Source of the DNA: Pseudomonas parafulva
GTDB lineage: Bacteria; Pseudomonadota; Gammaproteobacteria; Pseudomonadales; Pseudomonadaceae
Assembly (NCBI RefSeq): GCF_000800255.1
Contig: NZ_CP009747.1
Location: 2,108,001-2,172,000, forward strand
DNA: 64,000 nt
Direction: 5' to 3'
Shown piece by piece: positions 31,398 to 40,683 of this stretch (the stretch's first letter is position 1; every line of letters starts with the position of its first letter). The position numbers and the translations under genes are program-made. Under the pieces are notes generated by a model. It was not told the DNA's origin, made no database searches, and saw nothing but the letters and a program-made list of their open reading frames with translations.

Positions 31398-31427
31398 CTT
31401 CGCCCGAGACGCAGTGCTCGGGCGAAG
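31398..31427. terminator. Hairpin between hydroxylase and NRPS genes (terminator-like)
   Basis: Perfect 11-bp inverted repeat CTTCGCCCGAG / CTCGGGCGAAG with an 8-nt loop, 14 nt after the hydroxylase stop codon. No T-run follows on either strand, so it may only attenuate read-through or stabilise the 3' end. The NRPS promoter lies just beyond it, consistent with partly separate transcription. Confidence 0.4.
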
Positions 31428-31441
31428 GGGCATTGCAGGCT

Positions 31442-32425
31442 TCAGGCCAGGTCGGCCGAATGGCCCTCGGCCATGGCCACGATCACTTTGCGGCTGCCTT
31501 CGAACGGCGAACGAGCGTGGGCAGCGAGCATGTTGTCGAGCATCATCACGTCGCCTTCCTGCCAGGGGAAACTGATCATGCAGTCGTCCAGCACGGCGCG
31601 GATCTGCGCGAGCACCTCGTCTTCGATGGGCGTGCCGTCACCGTAGTAGACGTTACGCGGCAAATCCTCTTCATCGACGATGTCCAGCAGGCTTTCGCGC
31701 ACCTCTGGCGGCAAGTTGGAGATGTGGAACAGGTGCGCCTGGTTGAACCAGACCATGTCGCCGGTGGTGGGGTGGCGCGCCACCGCCTGGCACACCTGGC
31801 GGGTGCGCAGTTCACCGTCGTCTTTCCATTCGCAGGTGATGCCGTGGGCGCGGCAGTAGGCCTCGACCTCGTCCTGGTCCTCGGTGTCGAACACCTGCTC
31901 CCAGGACACGTCCAGGCCGTTGCCGAAGTTGCGCACGTACATCAGCCCCTTGCTGACGAAACGCTCGCGAATGTGCGCCGGCACGCGGCGGTAGACTTCA
32001 CGGCTGTCGGCGATCGGCGTTTCGCCGCCGGAGCGTGCGGCGATCATGCTGTAGAACCAGATCTTCATCGGCCAGTCGCGCGAGTAGGCCTGCTCGTTGT
32101 GCAGCGGGATGCTCTGGTGCGCCGGGTACTCGGTGGAGGTGTACACGCCCTGGGTCACGTTGGTGCGCGGCGTGGAGCCGAACTCGTAGTTGAGCAGCGG
32201 ATGGCCGAAGCGCGCGGCGAACTGGCGGAACGCTTCGGCGCCGTCGAGCTGGAAACCGCGGAACAGCACGCCGCCATCGCGCAGCAGGTGCTCGTCTACC
32301 AGCGCCTTGAGTTCATCGAACACCTCCAGCAGCCCGACGCCCTCCTCGGTCGCTTCGACCAGCAGCGGCAAACGCCCCTGCGCCGGCAGCAACGGACGCA
32401 CGTTGAATCCCACGGCAACACCCAT
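31442..32425 (-). CDS. SyrP-like Fe(II)/2-oxoglutarate dioxygenase (aspartyl beta-hydroxylase candidate)
   Basis: TauD/TfdA-family non-haem iron dioxygenase, 327 aa. I start it at the ATG at 32425 because AGGAGG lies 6 nt upstream; an in-frame start 27 nt earlier lacks such a site. The metal-binding HxE is visible in IPLHNEQAYSRDWP, and the distal His and Arg lie in the C-terminal part (MLDNMLAAHARSPFEGSRK). Members next to NRPS genes (SyrP and relatives) hydroxylate carrier-bound aspartate at the beta carbon. Here two NRPS modules carry aspartate pockets and this is the only hydroxylase in view, so it likely makes beta-hydroxy-Asp iron ligands. It reads in the same direction as the NRPS genes, 176 bp before the first, with its own PvdS-like promoter candidate about 80 bp upstream. 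Substrate is inferred. Confidence 0.88.
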   Translation of the reverse strand: MGVAVGFNVRPLLPAQGRLPLLVEATEEGVGLLEVFDELKALVDEHLLRDGGVLFRGFQLDGAEAFRQFAARFGHPLLNYEFGSTPRTNVTQGVYTSTEYPAHQSIPLHNEQAYSRDWPMKIWFYSMIAARSGGETPIADSREVYRRVPAHIRERFVSKGLMYVRNFGNGLDVSWEQVFDTEDQDEVEAYCRAHGITCEWKDDGELRTRQVCQAVARHPTTGDMVWFNQAHLFHISNLPPEVRESLLDIVDEEDLPRNVYYGDGTPIEDEVLAQIRAVLDDCMISFPWQEGDVMMLDNMLAAHARSPFEGSRKVIVAMAEGHSADLA

Positions 32426-32503
32426 GACGGGCCTCCTTGTACACACTTTCATGGCAGGTTCGCGCAGGTCGCCAGGGCCCGCGGATCGGTATTGCTGTAG
32501 GAG

Positions 32504-32528
32504 ACGGATCGCACCCGGAGCAAATTAG
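32504..32528 (-). promoter_or_regulatory. Candidate iron-starvation (PvdS-type) promoter of the hydroxylase gene
   Basis: On the minus strand the sequence reads CTAATT, 16 nt, CGT. The pattern for PvdS-family sigma factors is TAAAT-N16/17-CGT, so there is one mismatch in the -35-like half. It lies about 80 bp before the hydroxylase ATG, in the right orientation. Support comes mainly from the exact copy before the NRPS gene at 31323-31348. Confidence 0.4.
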
Positions 32529-32612
32529 TCGTGCTCCCGGCCTTGGCTGTCCTGGGGCGACTGACTGGGGAGCGTGTAAGATGCGCGTTCCCTCCGTTGC
32601 AGAGCCGTGACC

Positions 32613-33347
32613 ATGAAAATCGCTGCCGCACAAATGGCCTGCGCCTGCGGCCTGATCGATCACAACATCGCCCGGCAGGTCGCGGCGATCCGCCAAGCGG
32701 CCGATGCGCAGGTGCAGGCGGTGTTCTTCCCGGAACTGTCACTGACCGGCTACCAGCCCGCGCTCGCCGCGCGTCTGGCCATCGAGACAGACGACGCTCG
32801 ACTGGACGTGTTCCAGTCATTGAGCGATCGATTCGGCCTGCTGATTGCCACCAGCGCGCCTCTGCGCGTGGCCCATGGTGTGGCGATCGCGCTGTTCGTG
32901 TTCCAGCCGCACAGGCCGCGTACCACGTACACCAAACAGCACCTGCACGAAGACGAACGGAGCGTGTTCACGCCAGGTCACGGGCTGCGCACCTATGTCT
33001 GCGCCAACCAGGTGCTGGCGCCTGCCATCTGCTACGAATCGCTGCAGTCGTGCCACGCGCAGCAGGCCGCCGCGGCCGGTGCGACGCTGTATTTCACCAG
33101 CGTGGCCAAGTCGTCACGCGGTGTCGCTGCCGCCTACAGCCACTACCCCGAGATCGCCCGCACATTCGGCATGGCGGTGGTCATGGCCAACTGCGTGGGC
33201 GCGACGGCCGACTACGTCGGTGCCGGTCGTTCGGCGGCGTGGGATGCCAGCGGGGAACTGATTGTCCAGGCCGACGGGGACGAAGAGGCGCTGGTGATCT
33301 ACGACTCGCGGGCTGGGACAGGGGATATCGTGGGACTGTGTGCATGA
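32613..33347 (+). CDS. Carbon-nitrogen hydrolase (nitrilase superfamily)
   Basis: Nitrilase-fold amidohydrolase of 244 aa that cleaves amide or similar C-N bonds; substrate unknown. The catalytic triad is visible: Glu in VFFPELSLTGY (about residue 40), Lys in TYTKQHLHEDE (about 105) and Cys in LAPAICYES (about 136). Length is slightly short for the superfamily (usually 260-280 aa). I take the ATG at 32613; an in-frame GTG two codons upstream is also possible. Its last codons overlap the start of the AraC-type gene at 33344 by 4 nt (ATGA), so the two form a translationally coupled pair. It is divergent from the siderophore hydroxylase across a 187-bp gap. Confidence 0.87.
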   Translation: MKIAAAQMACACGLIDHNIARQVAAIRQAADAQVQAVFFPELSLTGYQPALAARLAIETDDARLDVFQSLSDRFGLLIATSAPLRVAHGVAIALFVFQPHRPRTTYTKQHLHEDERSVFTPGHGLRTYVCANQVLAPAICYESLQSCHAQQAAAAGATLYFTSVAKSSRGVAAAYSHYPEIARTFGMAVVMANCVGATADYVGAGRSAAWDASGELIVQADGDEEALVIYDSRAGTGDIVGLCA

Positions 33348-34210
33348 GTCGTCAGCGCCCCCAGCCTCCCGTCGCCGACTGGGTGATTCGCACGGCTCAA
33401 CCCGGCAGCGTCGAGCGAATCGAGGCGTGGTTCGGCAGTCATGGCTACGACCCGCACCGCCACGACACCTATTCCATCGGCCGCACCCTGGCCGGTGTGC
33501 AGAGCTTCCACTACAAGGGTTCGCTGCGCCACGGCCTGCCTGGCAACACCTTGGTGCTGCACCCGGACGAGGTGCATGACGGCATGGCCGGTACCGAGGC
33601 CGGTTTTCGCTATCGCATGGCCTATATCGATCCGGCACTGATCCAGAACGTGCTCGGTGGCGAGCCGTTGCCTTTCATTGGCGCCGGGCTGTCGGAGGAT
33701 CCGCGTCTCTACCGGGCCAGCGAAACCTTCGTGCAGGCACTGGACCATCCGCTCGACGCGCTGGAGGAACAGGATGCGCTGTACGACCTGGCCATGGCCA
33801 TGCGCGCCGTGGCCGGCAAACCGCGCGGTCGCAAGCGCCTGGACTTTGTGTCGGCCGAGCGCGCCCGGGCGTTCATTCTCGAACACCTGCACCAGGGCAT
33901 CACCTTGGACATGCTCGAACAGGCCAGCGGGCGCGAGCGCTGGAGCCTGTCGCGGGACTTTCGCACGCTCTACGGCACCAGCCCCTACCGCTTCGTCACC
34001 CTGCGCCGACTGGACAACGTCCGGCGCCTGATCCTCGATGGGTTCAGCTTGGTCGATGCCGCCCTGGCCGCCGGCTTTCATGACCAGAGCCACATGACCC
34101 GGCATTTCACCCGTTGTTATGGGGTGCCGCCGATGCGCTGGCTGGAGCGGCTGCATGCGAGCCACCACGTTGCAGGATCGTACAAGAAGCGACCGACCTC
34201 CCCACTCTAG
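33344..34210 (+). CDS. AraC-family transcriptional regulator
   Basis: 288-aa regulator with an N-terminal cupin-like sensing region (His-rich stretch HGYDPHRHDTYSIGRT near 35) and a C-terminal double helix-turn-helix of the AraC type (about 185-280; second helix region DAALAAGFHDQSHMTRHFTR followed by GVPPMRW). Start is the ATG at 33344, overlapping the stop of the preceding hydrolase gene, which argues that the pair works together, perhaps as an amide-type substrate enzyme and its regulator. Ligand and targets are not evident. Confidence 0.88.
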   Translation: MSRQRPQPPVADWVIRTAQPGSVERIEAWFGSHGYDPHRHDTYSIGRTLAGVQSFHYKGSLRHGLPGNTLVLHPDEVHDGMAGTEAGFRYRMAYIDPALIQNVLGGEPLPFIGAGLSEDPRLYRASETFVQALDHPLDALEEQDALYDLAMAMRAVAGKPRGRKRLDFVSAERARAFILEHLHQGITLDMLEQASGRERWSLSRDFRTLYGTSPYRFVTLRRLDNVRRLILDGFSLVDAALAAGFHDQSHMTRHFTRCYGVPPMRWLERLHASHHVAGSYKKRPTSPL

Positions 34211-34240
34211 GCTAAGCGCTCCATTCAATGAGGAACGCTC

Positions 34241-34627
34241 ATGTCCCCTTCGCAGAATCCATCCGCCACGCAACCGGTGAACCTGTTGCACAAAATCGAC
34301 CTGATCGACCAGCAATGGAGTCCCAGGGTCGTGGCGCAGATGAACGATTACCAGTTCAAGGTCGTGCGCATCGAAGGCGAATTCATCTGGCATTCGCACC
34401 CCGAAACCGACGAAGCCTTCATCGTGCTCGAAGGCATCCTGCGCATCGACCTGCCAGAGCGGTCAGTGCACGTCGCCGCCGGTGAGCTCTATGTGGTGCC
34501 CAAAGGCGTGAAGCACCGAACGGCGGCCGAAGGCGAGGCCAAGCTGATGATGATCGAGCCGCAGGGTGTATTGAATACCGGCCAGGAAGGCGGTGAGCGC
34601 ACGGCGTTGAATGACGTGTGGATCTGA
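34241..34627 (+). CDS. Cupin-domain protein
   Basis: Small 128-aa single-domain cupin. The first cupin motif is visible around residues 47-68 (FIWHSHPETDEAFIVLEG) and the second around 82-95 (GELYVVPKGVKHRTAAE), with His/Glu residues positioned to bind a metal ion. An RBS-like GAGGAACG precedes the ATG. It follows the AraC gene by 30 bp on the same strand and may be co-transcribed. Members of this group include sugar or small-molecule binding proteins of unknown activity; I cannot assign a reaction. Confidence 0.82.
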   Translation: MSPSQNPSATQPVNLLHKIDLIDQQWSPRVVAQMNDYQFKVVRIEGEFIWHSHPETDEAFIVLEGILRIDLPERSVHVAAGELYVVPKGVKHRTAAEGEAKLMMIEPQGVLNTGQEGGERTALNDVWI

Positions 34628-34705
34628 GGGGATGTTTCGCAACTGTGGCGGTGAGCGGTAGCACCGTTACGGTTGCCAATCGCGATGCCGGGCGAGCGCG
34701 GAGGC

Positions 34706-34727
34706 GAGTTCACGCGAGAGTGAACTC
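34706..34727. terminator. Terminator-like hairpin between convergent genes
   Basis: Perfect 8-bp inverted repeat GAGTTCAC / GTGAACTC with a 6-nt loop between the cupin gene and the convergent small membrane-protein gene, overlapping the latter's stop codon. There is no clear T-run. Confidence 0.3.
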
Positions 34728-34968
34728 ACCCTTGCTTGGCGAACCTGCGCCGCCTCGCCATCAGTGCGCCCCCTATTCCCACCGCCATGACGGATAACAG
34801 GCCTAAGTCCAAACCTAGCCAGTGGGTCTGGCCTGCAAGAACACCTCCCAGTCCGCCGACACCTATCAGCGCCGCCGCCAAGGCTGTTCGCAAAGCACCA
34901 GGACGCAGCAGTCTGTCCAACAGAAGGCCCAGGGCCAAGGCCAGGATCAGGTGAGCAAGGTCAGACAT
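34726..34968 (-). CDS. Small membrane protein, hypothetical
   Basis: 80-aa protein with about three hydrophobic segments (roughly residues 4-19, 27-47 and 50-70), including a glycine-rich stretch (LIGVGGLGGVLAG) and a basic C-terminus (ARRRRFAKQ) that should face the cytoplasm. ATG at 34968. I do not recognise the family with certainty; it resembles small inner-membrane proteins of unknown function. It is convergent with the cupin gene. The open frame and its hydrophobic pattern support a real gene, but no motif proves it. Confidence 0.6.
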   Translation of the reverse strand: MSDLAHLILALALGLLLDRLLRPGALRTALAAALIGVGGLGGVLAGQTHWLGLDLGLLSVMAVGIGGALMARRRRFAKQG

Positions 34969-35096
34969 GCAGGCTCCGTCATACGCGGGTGGATAGCAAT
35001 CGCACCACGCACCCTACCGATCCACTCCGTCCTCAATCGGCAAGCAACTTCGGCCTTTCACGTCAGCCGTTTCAGCAAGCCACATTTAGCCCAGCC

Positions 35097-35543
35097 CTAC
35101 GACAACGACTTGACCATAGGCTGATAGACCAACCCCAGATGCTCACCGATCTCCCCGGCCTGCACGAAGCCGAAACGTCGATAAGCCGGCACCGAGGGCA
35201 GTGAGGCATTCACCGTGACGGTCTCAACGCGCGCGTGAGCCAGCGCCGCGCTCATCAAACGCTGGCCAATGCCTTGACGCTGGCAGCCTGGCTCGACGAA
35301 CAGCAGTGCCACATGGCGGCCTTCCTTGAGCTCCACCACGCCATTGATGGTCGCGTCCGAGAGGCACACCAGCAGCAGGTTGTCGCCGTGCATGCGTTCG
35401 GCCAGCGCCTGCTCGGTCACCAGTTTGGCGAAGGTGTCCACGCCTTGCGCCGACAGCGAAGGGGCGACGGCCTGGGTGAGTGCAGCCAGGCACACGGCAC
35501 TGGCGTCGGGCAGGTCGGAGGGAAGAAGCGCGCGAATGTGCAT
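35097..35543 (-). CDS. GNAT-family N-acetyltransferase
   Basis: 148-aa acetyl-CoA-dependent transferase. The acetyl-CoA binding motif is VALLFVEPGCQRQGIGQRLM (about residues 77-96) with the Q-x-x-G-x-G signature, followed by the C-terminal strand region (PAYRRFGFVQAGE). I start it at the ATG at 35543 (MHIRALLP); the frame is open 53 codons further upstream, but that extension has no GNAT features and would be unusual. Substrate unknown. It is divergent from the sulfatase gene, with about 196 bp between the start codons. Confidence 0.85.
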   Translation of the reverse strand: MHIRALLPSDLPDASAVCLAALTQAVAPSLSAQGVDTFAKLVTEQALAERMHGDNLLLVCLSDATINGVVELKEGRHVALLFVEPGCQRQGIGQRLMSAALAHARVETVTVNASLPSVPAYRRFGFVQAGEIGEHLGLVYQPMVKSLS

Positions 35544-35739
35544 GGTCGTCGTCCGTGGCAGCGATGGATCGCCATTGATAGCAGAACGCGCCTTGAAAGC
35601 CGAGCCGGTGTGCTGTGCAAGATCACCGTGGGCCTGTGGCGCAATGGTAACCATCCTTGTCACTGCCGGCTTCGAGCCCGACGCGCTGGTATGATGCAGC
35701 ACATTTTTGTGACGTCTTCATGGCAAGGAACCCCGCTTC

Positions 35740-37944
35740 GTGAACAAGATTCTCGGCCACCCCCACGCACGCCTTGCCGCCCTGGCATTGCTGGTGGTGG
35801 GTCTACCTCTGGCCATCCGCGCCTGCCTGGGCTGGTCCGCCCCGCAGGGCTACCTTTCCGATCTGGCGCTCGGCAGCCTGTTGCTGCTGCTCCTGCAACG
35901 CAGCCCCTGGTGGCTGGCGCTGCCGCTGCTGCTGGCCTGGGCTGGATTGCTGGTGGCCTCGGCAGAACTGGTCAGCGCCGTTGGCCGCCTGCCCGACAGC
36001 GGCGACCTGACCTACCTGTTCGACCCGCAATTCATGGAGAACTCCACCTCGGGCGCCCTCGCCCACCCCTGGCTACCCTGGACCTTGGGCGCCGGCATCC
36101 TTGGCTGGCTGCTCGTGCACTGGCGGCTGCGACGCCAGCCCCGTCCGGCGCTGCCCCACGCCGCCTGGGTGGCGCCAATGGTGCTGTTCGCCGCCCACTG
36201 GGGCAGCGAGCACCTGCTGCCCTCGGACGCCGACCCTTGGCGTCAATACAGCCTCTCCCACCAGTTGCTCAGCACCGCTGGCGCCGACCTGCAGCTCAAG
36301 GCCCAAGGCTGGTTGGGCCACGACCTCAGCGTGACGCCACTGCCCAGCGCCGGCCTGACCCAGAGCGACCTGAACGGGCACAGGCTGCTGGACGCCCCCG
36401 GTCGAGCGCGCAATCTGTTGCTGATCACCCTCGAAGGTATTCCCGGCGCCTACCTGCGCGCCAATCGGCAGGCCCTGCACAGCGGTTACGACGACGAGCT
36501 GATGCCCAATCTCAGCCGCTGGGCCGAACGCGGGATGAACACGCCGGACTATGTCCTGCACACCCATCAAACCATTCGCGGCCTGTACGCCATGCTCTGC
36601 GGCGACTACGACAAGCTCGCCAATGGCACGCCCAAGGGCGTCGAACTGCTTACTCAAGACGTGCGCAATCAGGCCTGCCTGCCGGCGCAATTGCGCCAGG
36701 CCGGCTTCACCACTCATTACCTGCAAGGCGCCGGACTGCGCTTCATGGCCAAGGACCGGATCATGCCGCACGTGGGCTTCGAGGCGGTGCACGGTGTCGA
36801 GTGGTTCACCAATGCCAACTACCTGGAGTTCCCTTGGGGCAAGGATGACCGCGCCTTCTTCGACGGTGCGCTGAGCTACGTCGGTGAACTGCGCAAACAG
36901 CGCCAGCCGTGGATGCTCACCTTGTTGACGGTCGGTACTCATCAGCCCTATTCCGCACCGCAGGACTACCTGGAGCGCTACGACACACCGAAACAGGCGG
37001 CTGTGGCCTATCTGGACGATGCGCTCGGGCAGTTCCTCGACAACCTCGAACGCCAAGGCGTGCTCGAAGATACCCTGGTGGTCGTCACCTCGGACGAATC
37101 GCACGGCATCGATGGCGTGCGCCTGGCCTCGGCCTGGGGCTTCAACCTGACCCTGGCGCCCGAGCACAAAGCCCTGCCTCGCCTCAAGCAAGGCACCTAC
37201 GGTCATGTCGACCTGGCCACTTCGGTGCTCGATTACTTCGCCCTGCCCATCCCCGCCGCGCTGGCCGGGCGCTCGCTGCTGCGTGACTATGACAGCGGCC
37301 GGGAAATGATCTCCTTCACCAATGGCCTGCTGCGCTACCACGACGGCCAGGGCACCTTCAGTGAGTGCGATTTCCAGCAACGCTGCCGACGCTACGCCAG
37401 CGACGGTTTCATCGCCGACCAGGCGCGCCCGCTCGGGCGTGGCGAAAGCGCGCTGGGCCGACAGATCGGCGCGCTGGCCGGGGTGCTCGATCAATCGCTG
37501 CTGCACACGCCACTGAACCTGCGTTATCAGTTCGGCGGGCCGGCAGCGATCGCACTGAATCAGGACATTCGTGACGACTGGGCCGACAACCTGATCGGCG
37601 CGCAATACCTGGAGATGCCCGAAGGCACCCACACCCGGGTGCGGGTCAAGGTGCGCTCGCTCGACCCTGCCCACCGCGCGCACATCCAGCTCAAGGCCAA
37701 ACAGCAGGAACAGGACGTACCGCTGGGCCTGCCCGAGGAAATCCTGGTGACTGCCGATCAGCCCATGGAGCTGGAGTTCGGTTTCGACAATCCGATCGAG
37801 CGCAAGGCGTTTTCCTTCCATCTGCTGGGCTATGGTGGCGGCGAAGTCGAGGTCAGCGATTTCAGCGTGATCACCGCCGTGCCCGGCGAAGATGAAGTGA
37901 TCGAAGAGCTGCAGGACGATGGGCACATCGCCCAGTCGAGCTGA
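35740..37944 (+). CDS. LTA synthase-family membrane sulfatase/phosphoglycerol transferase
   Basis: 734-aa inner-membrane enzyme. The N-terminal 150 residues hold four to five hydrophobic segments; the rest is a periplasmic alkaline-phosphatase-fold domain of the LtaS/sulfatase type (LLLITLEGIPGAYL near 228, HTHQTIRGLYAMLCGDYD near 272, LTVGTHQPYSAP near 397, TSDESHGID near 451). These carry the metal ligands and the catalytic Thr region. Relatives transfer phosphoglycerol or phosphoethanolamine to envelope glycans or lipids. GTG start at 35740 with AAGGAA 10 nt before; the GTG overlaps the TGA of a seven-codon upstream frame (ATG at 35720). It faces the sigma-54 activator gene tail to tail. 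Exact substrate unknown. Confidence 0.86.
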   Translation: MNKILGHPHARLAALALLVVGLPLAIRACLGWSAPQGYLSDLALGSLLLLLLQRSPWWLALPLLLAWAGLLVASAELVSAVGRLPDSGDLTYLFDPQFMENSTSGALAHPWLPWTLGAGILGWLLVHWRLRRQPRPALPHAAWVAPMVLFAAHWGSEHLLPSDADPWRQYSLSHQLLSTAGADLQLKAQGWLGHDLSVTPLPSAGLTQSDLNGHRLLDAPGRARNLLLITLEGIPGAYLRANRQALHSGYDDELMPNLSRWAERGMNTPDYVLHTHQTIRGLYAMLCGDYDKLANGTPKGVELLTQDVRNQACLPAQLRQAGFTTHYLQGAGLRFMAKDRIMPHVGFEAVHGVEWFTNANYLEFPWGKDDRAFFDGALSYVGELRKQRQPWMLTLLTVGTHQPYSAPQDYLERYDTPKQAAVAYLDDALGQFLDNLERQGVLEDTLVVVTSDESHGIDGVRLASAWGFNLTLAPEHKALPRLKQGTYGHVDLATSVLDYFALPIPAALAGRSLLRDYDSGREMISFTNGLLRYHDGQGTFSECDFQQRCRRYASDGFIADQARPLGRGESALGRQIGALAGVLDQSLLHTPLNLRYQFGGPAAIALNQDIRDDWADNLIGAQYLEMPEGTHTRVRVKVRSLDPAHRAHIQLKAKQQEQDVPLGLPEEILVTADQPMELEFGFDNPIERKAFSFHLLGYGGGEVEVSDFSVITAVPGEDEVIEELQDDGHIAQSS

Positions 37945-37970
37945 TCGACCGAGCGGCGCGCGATTGACGG

Positions 37971-39296
<1,326 letters not shown>

Positions 39297-39630
39297 GACC
39301 TATCCTTGGCGCCAATTATCCGTTTTCCGACTAGAAACAGTGACTTGCGGCGCCCGGATTAACAGTAGCAATGAACTTGACGCTGCCCACTACCGTTGGT
39401 CTGCCAATGGCCGCCAAAAAAGAGCGCTGGGGAATTTATTTGAACAACTGTCGTCACACGCGGCGTACGGCATGGATGCAGACATGGCGCTGTTTAAAAT
39501 TTTTCCATTGTCATGTGACTTCACCTGCAACCTGGAGCATCAGTACCCATAACCCCGCGCTGCACGCACTCATACATTCACGCACCGCGGACTTACACTT
39601 CGCTGTTTGGGACCAAAGAGAGACCGAACC
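39297..39630. other. Intergenic region between the sigma-54 activator and a small gene
   Basis: This 334-bp divergent gap is clearly more AT-rich than its neighbours (for example the stretch TTTAAAATTTTT near 39492). It should hold the promoters of both flanking genes. The only distinct element I see is the palindrome TTGGCGCCAA at 39306-39315, partly overlapping the ribosome-binding region of the activator gene. No convincing -24/-12 or -35/-10 pair could be fixed by eye. Confidence 0.5.
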
Positions 39631-39897
39631 ATGAATGCCCCGCTCCGTGTCAACGAAGCACTGCTGATCGCCGACCACGCCTTCGAACCTTTCCAGTGCG
39701 TTGCCTGGGATGCACCCAACGGTACTGGTGAGTTGAGCCTGGCAGTGATCGACCGGACCAGCACCCGCATCGGCAGCAAACAAGTGTCCTCGCGCATCTA
39801 TTCCGACCGCCGGCAATGGGTGAACCTGATCGAGGAAGTGCGTGCCGAATTGTTCCACAAAGGCTATGACCTGCAACCCTGGTCGATGCCCAAGTAA
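39631..39897 (+). CDS. Small hypothetical protein
   Basis: 88-aa soluble protein of unknown function, ATG at 39631 with GAGAGACC upstream. The sequence is mixed charged and hydrophobic (SLAVIDRTSTRIGSKQ, IYSDRRQWVNLIEEVRAEL), with no signal peptide or known motif that I recognise. Codon use fits the neighbourhood, it is followed by a strong hairpin, and the arrangement suggests a genuine monocistronic gene. Confidence 0.7.
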   Translation: MNAPLRVNEALLIADHAFEPFQCVAWDAPNGTGELSLAVIDRTSTRIGSKQVSSRIYSDRRQWVNLIEEVRAELFHKGYDLQPWSMPK

Positions 39898-39909
39898 CCC
39901 GTGTTATCC

Positions 39910-39941
39910 GCCCGCCTGACATCGACCTGTGTCAGGCGGGC
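39910..39941. terminator. Strong hairpin after the small hypothetical gene
   Basis: Perfect 11-bp inverted repeat GCCCGCCTGAC / GTCAGGCGGGC with a 10-nt loop, 13 nt after the stop codon at 39897 and just before the end of the convergent cobaltochelatase operon. It could terminate in both directions although no long T-run follows. Confidence 0.55.
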
Positions 39942-40005
39942 AACTTTCAATGGCCTGGCTGGCAACTTTAAAACGGTGCGGTTTATTGCCGCGCCGGTCT
40001 ATTGT

Positions 40006-40569
40006 TCAACACAGCTTGAACTGCTCGATATGCTGATAGTTCGCTTTTAGTTGCGCGGCGAGTTGTCGTGCGCGACCCAGACGCACCGGCGTCATCTCGA
40101 TATCCACCAACTCGCACGGGCATGGCCAGGGCGCGAGGGCTTGCCAGCGCTGCAGACGGCCATCGGTGAGCACCAGGCAACGCTGCACCTCGTGCGGATA
40201 GGCTTTGGCGCGGCGCTGCAACCATTGCCGTGCCTGCTCCAGCGCCGCCAGCAGCGGCGTGCCGCCACCGGCGCCCAGCTCACGCAGCCACGGCTGCAAC
40301 GCGGCGGACGCTTTCAGGCCATGGCGTTGCCAGCGCGGTGCGTTGCCACTGGCGGTCAGCAGGGTCAGACGTGCACGCTGGCGGTAGGCATGGTCGAAGA
40401 AACTCTCCAGCAAACCTTTAGCCTGGGCCAACGCGCGATGACGGCGCGTCGAGGCCGAGGCGTCGACGATCACCAGCCACAACTGCGGCGCCTGCCCAAG
40501 GCGCTGCTGCCAACACAGTTGGTCGAGCCGCTGCGGCTTGCCTTTGAGCAAGGTCGGCACCCACGCCAC
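40006..40569 (-). CDS. VWA-domain chelatase subunit (ChlD C-terminal part), expressed by -1 frameshift from the ChlI-like gene
   Basis: Von Willebrand A domain of the cobalto/magnesium-chelatase D subunit. The metal-site motif DASAS is in LWLVIVDASASTRRH, with the later Thr in GGGTPLLAAL and Asp in CLVLTDGR. As a stand-alone frame it would need a GTG start at 40569 without a good ribosome site. The same frame is open upstream to the slippery heptamer at 40677-40683, where a -1 slip out of the ChlI-like frame continues into it through a basic linker (ALSIRARVAAVADAS...). The combined product, 41669 to 40006, would be about 554 aa: an AAA+-linker-VWA protein, the normal layout of ChlD/BchD. I regard the fusion as the true D subunit. 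Confidence 0.85.
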   Translation of the reverse strand: MAWVPTLLKGKPQRLDQLCWQQRLGQAPQLWLVIVDASASTRRHRALAQAKGLLESFFDHAYRQRARLTLLTASGNAPRWQRHGLKASAALQPWLRELGAGGGTPLLAALEQARQWLQRRAKAYPHEVQRCLVLTDGRLQRWQALAPWPCPCELVDIEMTPVRLGRARQLAAQLKANYQHIEQFKLC

Positions 40570-40636
40570 ACGGCCGCGCGAAGCCGCCTGGGCGCGCCCA
40601 CGGTTGGCACCGACGCGCTTGTCGCTGCGCGGGCTG

Positions 40637-40683
40637 GCATCCGCGACCGCAGCGACGCGGGCGCGGATGCTCAGGGCTTTTTT
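40637..40683 (-). promoter_or_regulatory. Programmed -1 ribosomal frameshift signal
   Basis: On the minus strand the ChlI-like frame reads GCA AAA AAG CCC TGA. This contains the slippery heptamer A AAA AAG (40683-40677) in the correct phase, as in dnaX. After a 6-nt spacer that includes the TGA comes a stem-loop (40670-40637): a perfect 9-bp stem GCATCCGCG / CGCGGATGC enclosing, past one mismatch, a further 4-bp stem CCGC / GCGG. A purine-rich GAGGTG lies 11 nt upstream of the heptamer, like the internal Shine-Dalgarno stimulator of dnaX. A -1 slip enters exactly the VWA frame. Such dual-product chlD genes are known in cobaltochelatase operons. Confidence 0.85.

Noticed and set aside
35544..35702. 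Upstream extension of the GNAT gene by 53 codons
   Set aside because: The added sequence has no family features; the ATG at 35543 gives a normal GNAT N-terminus.
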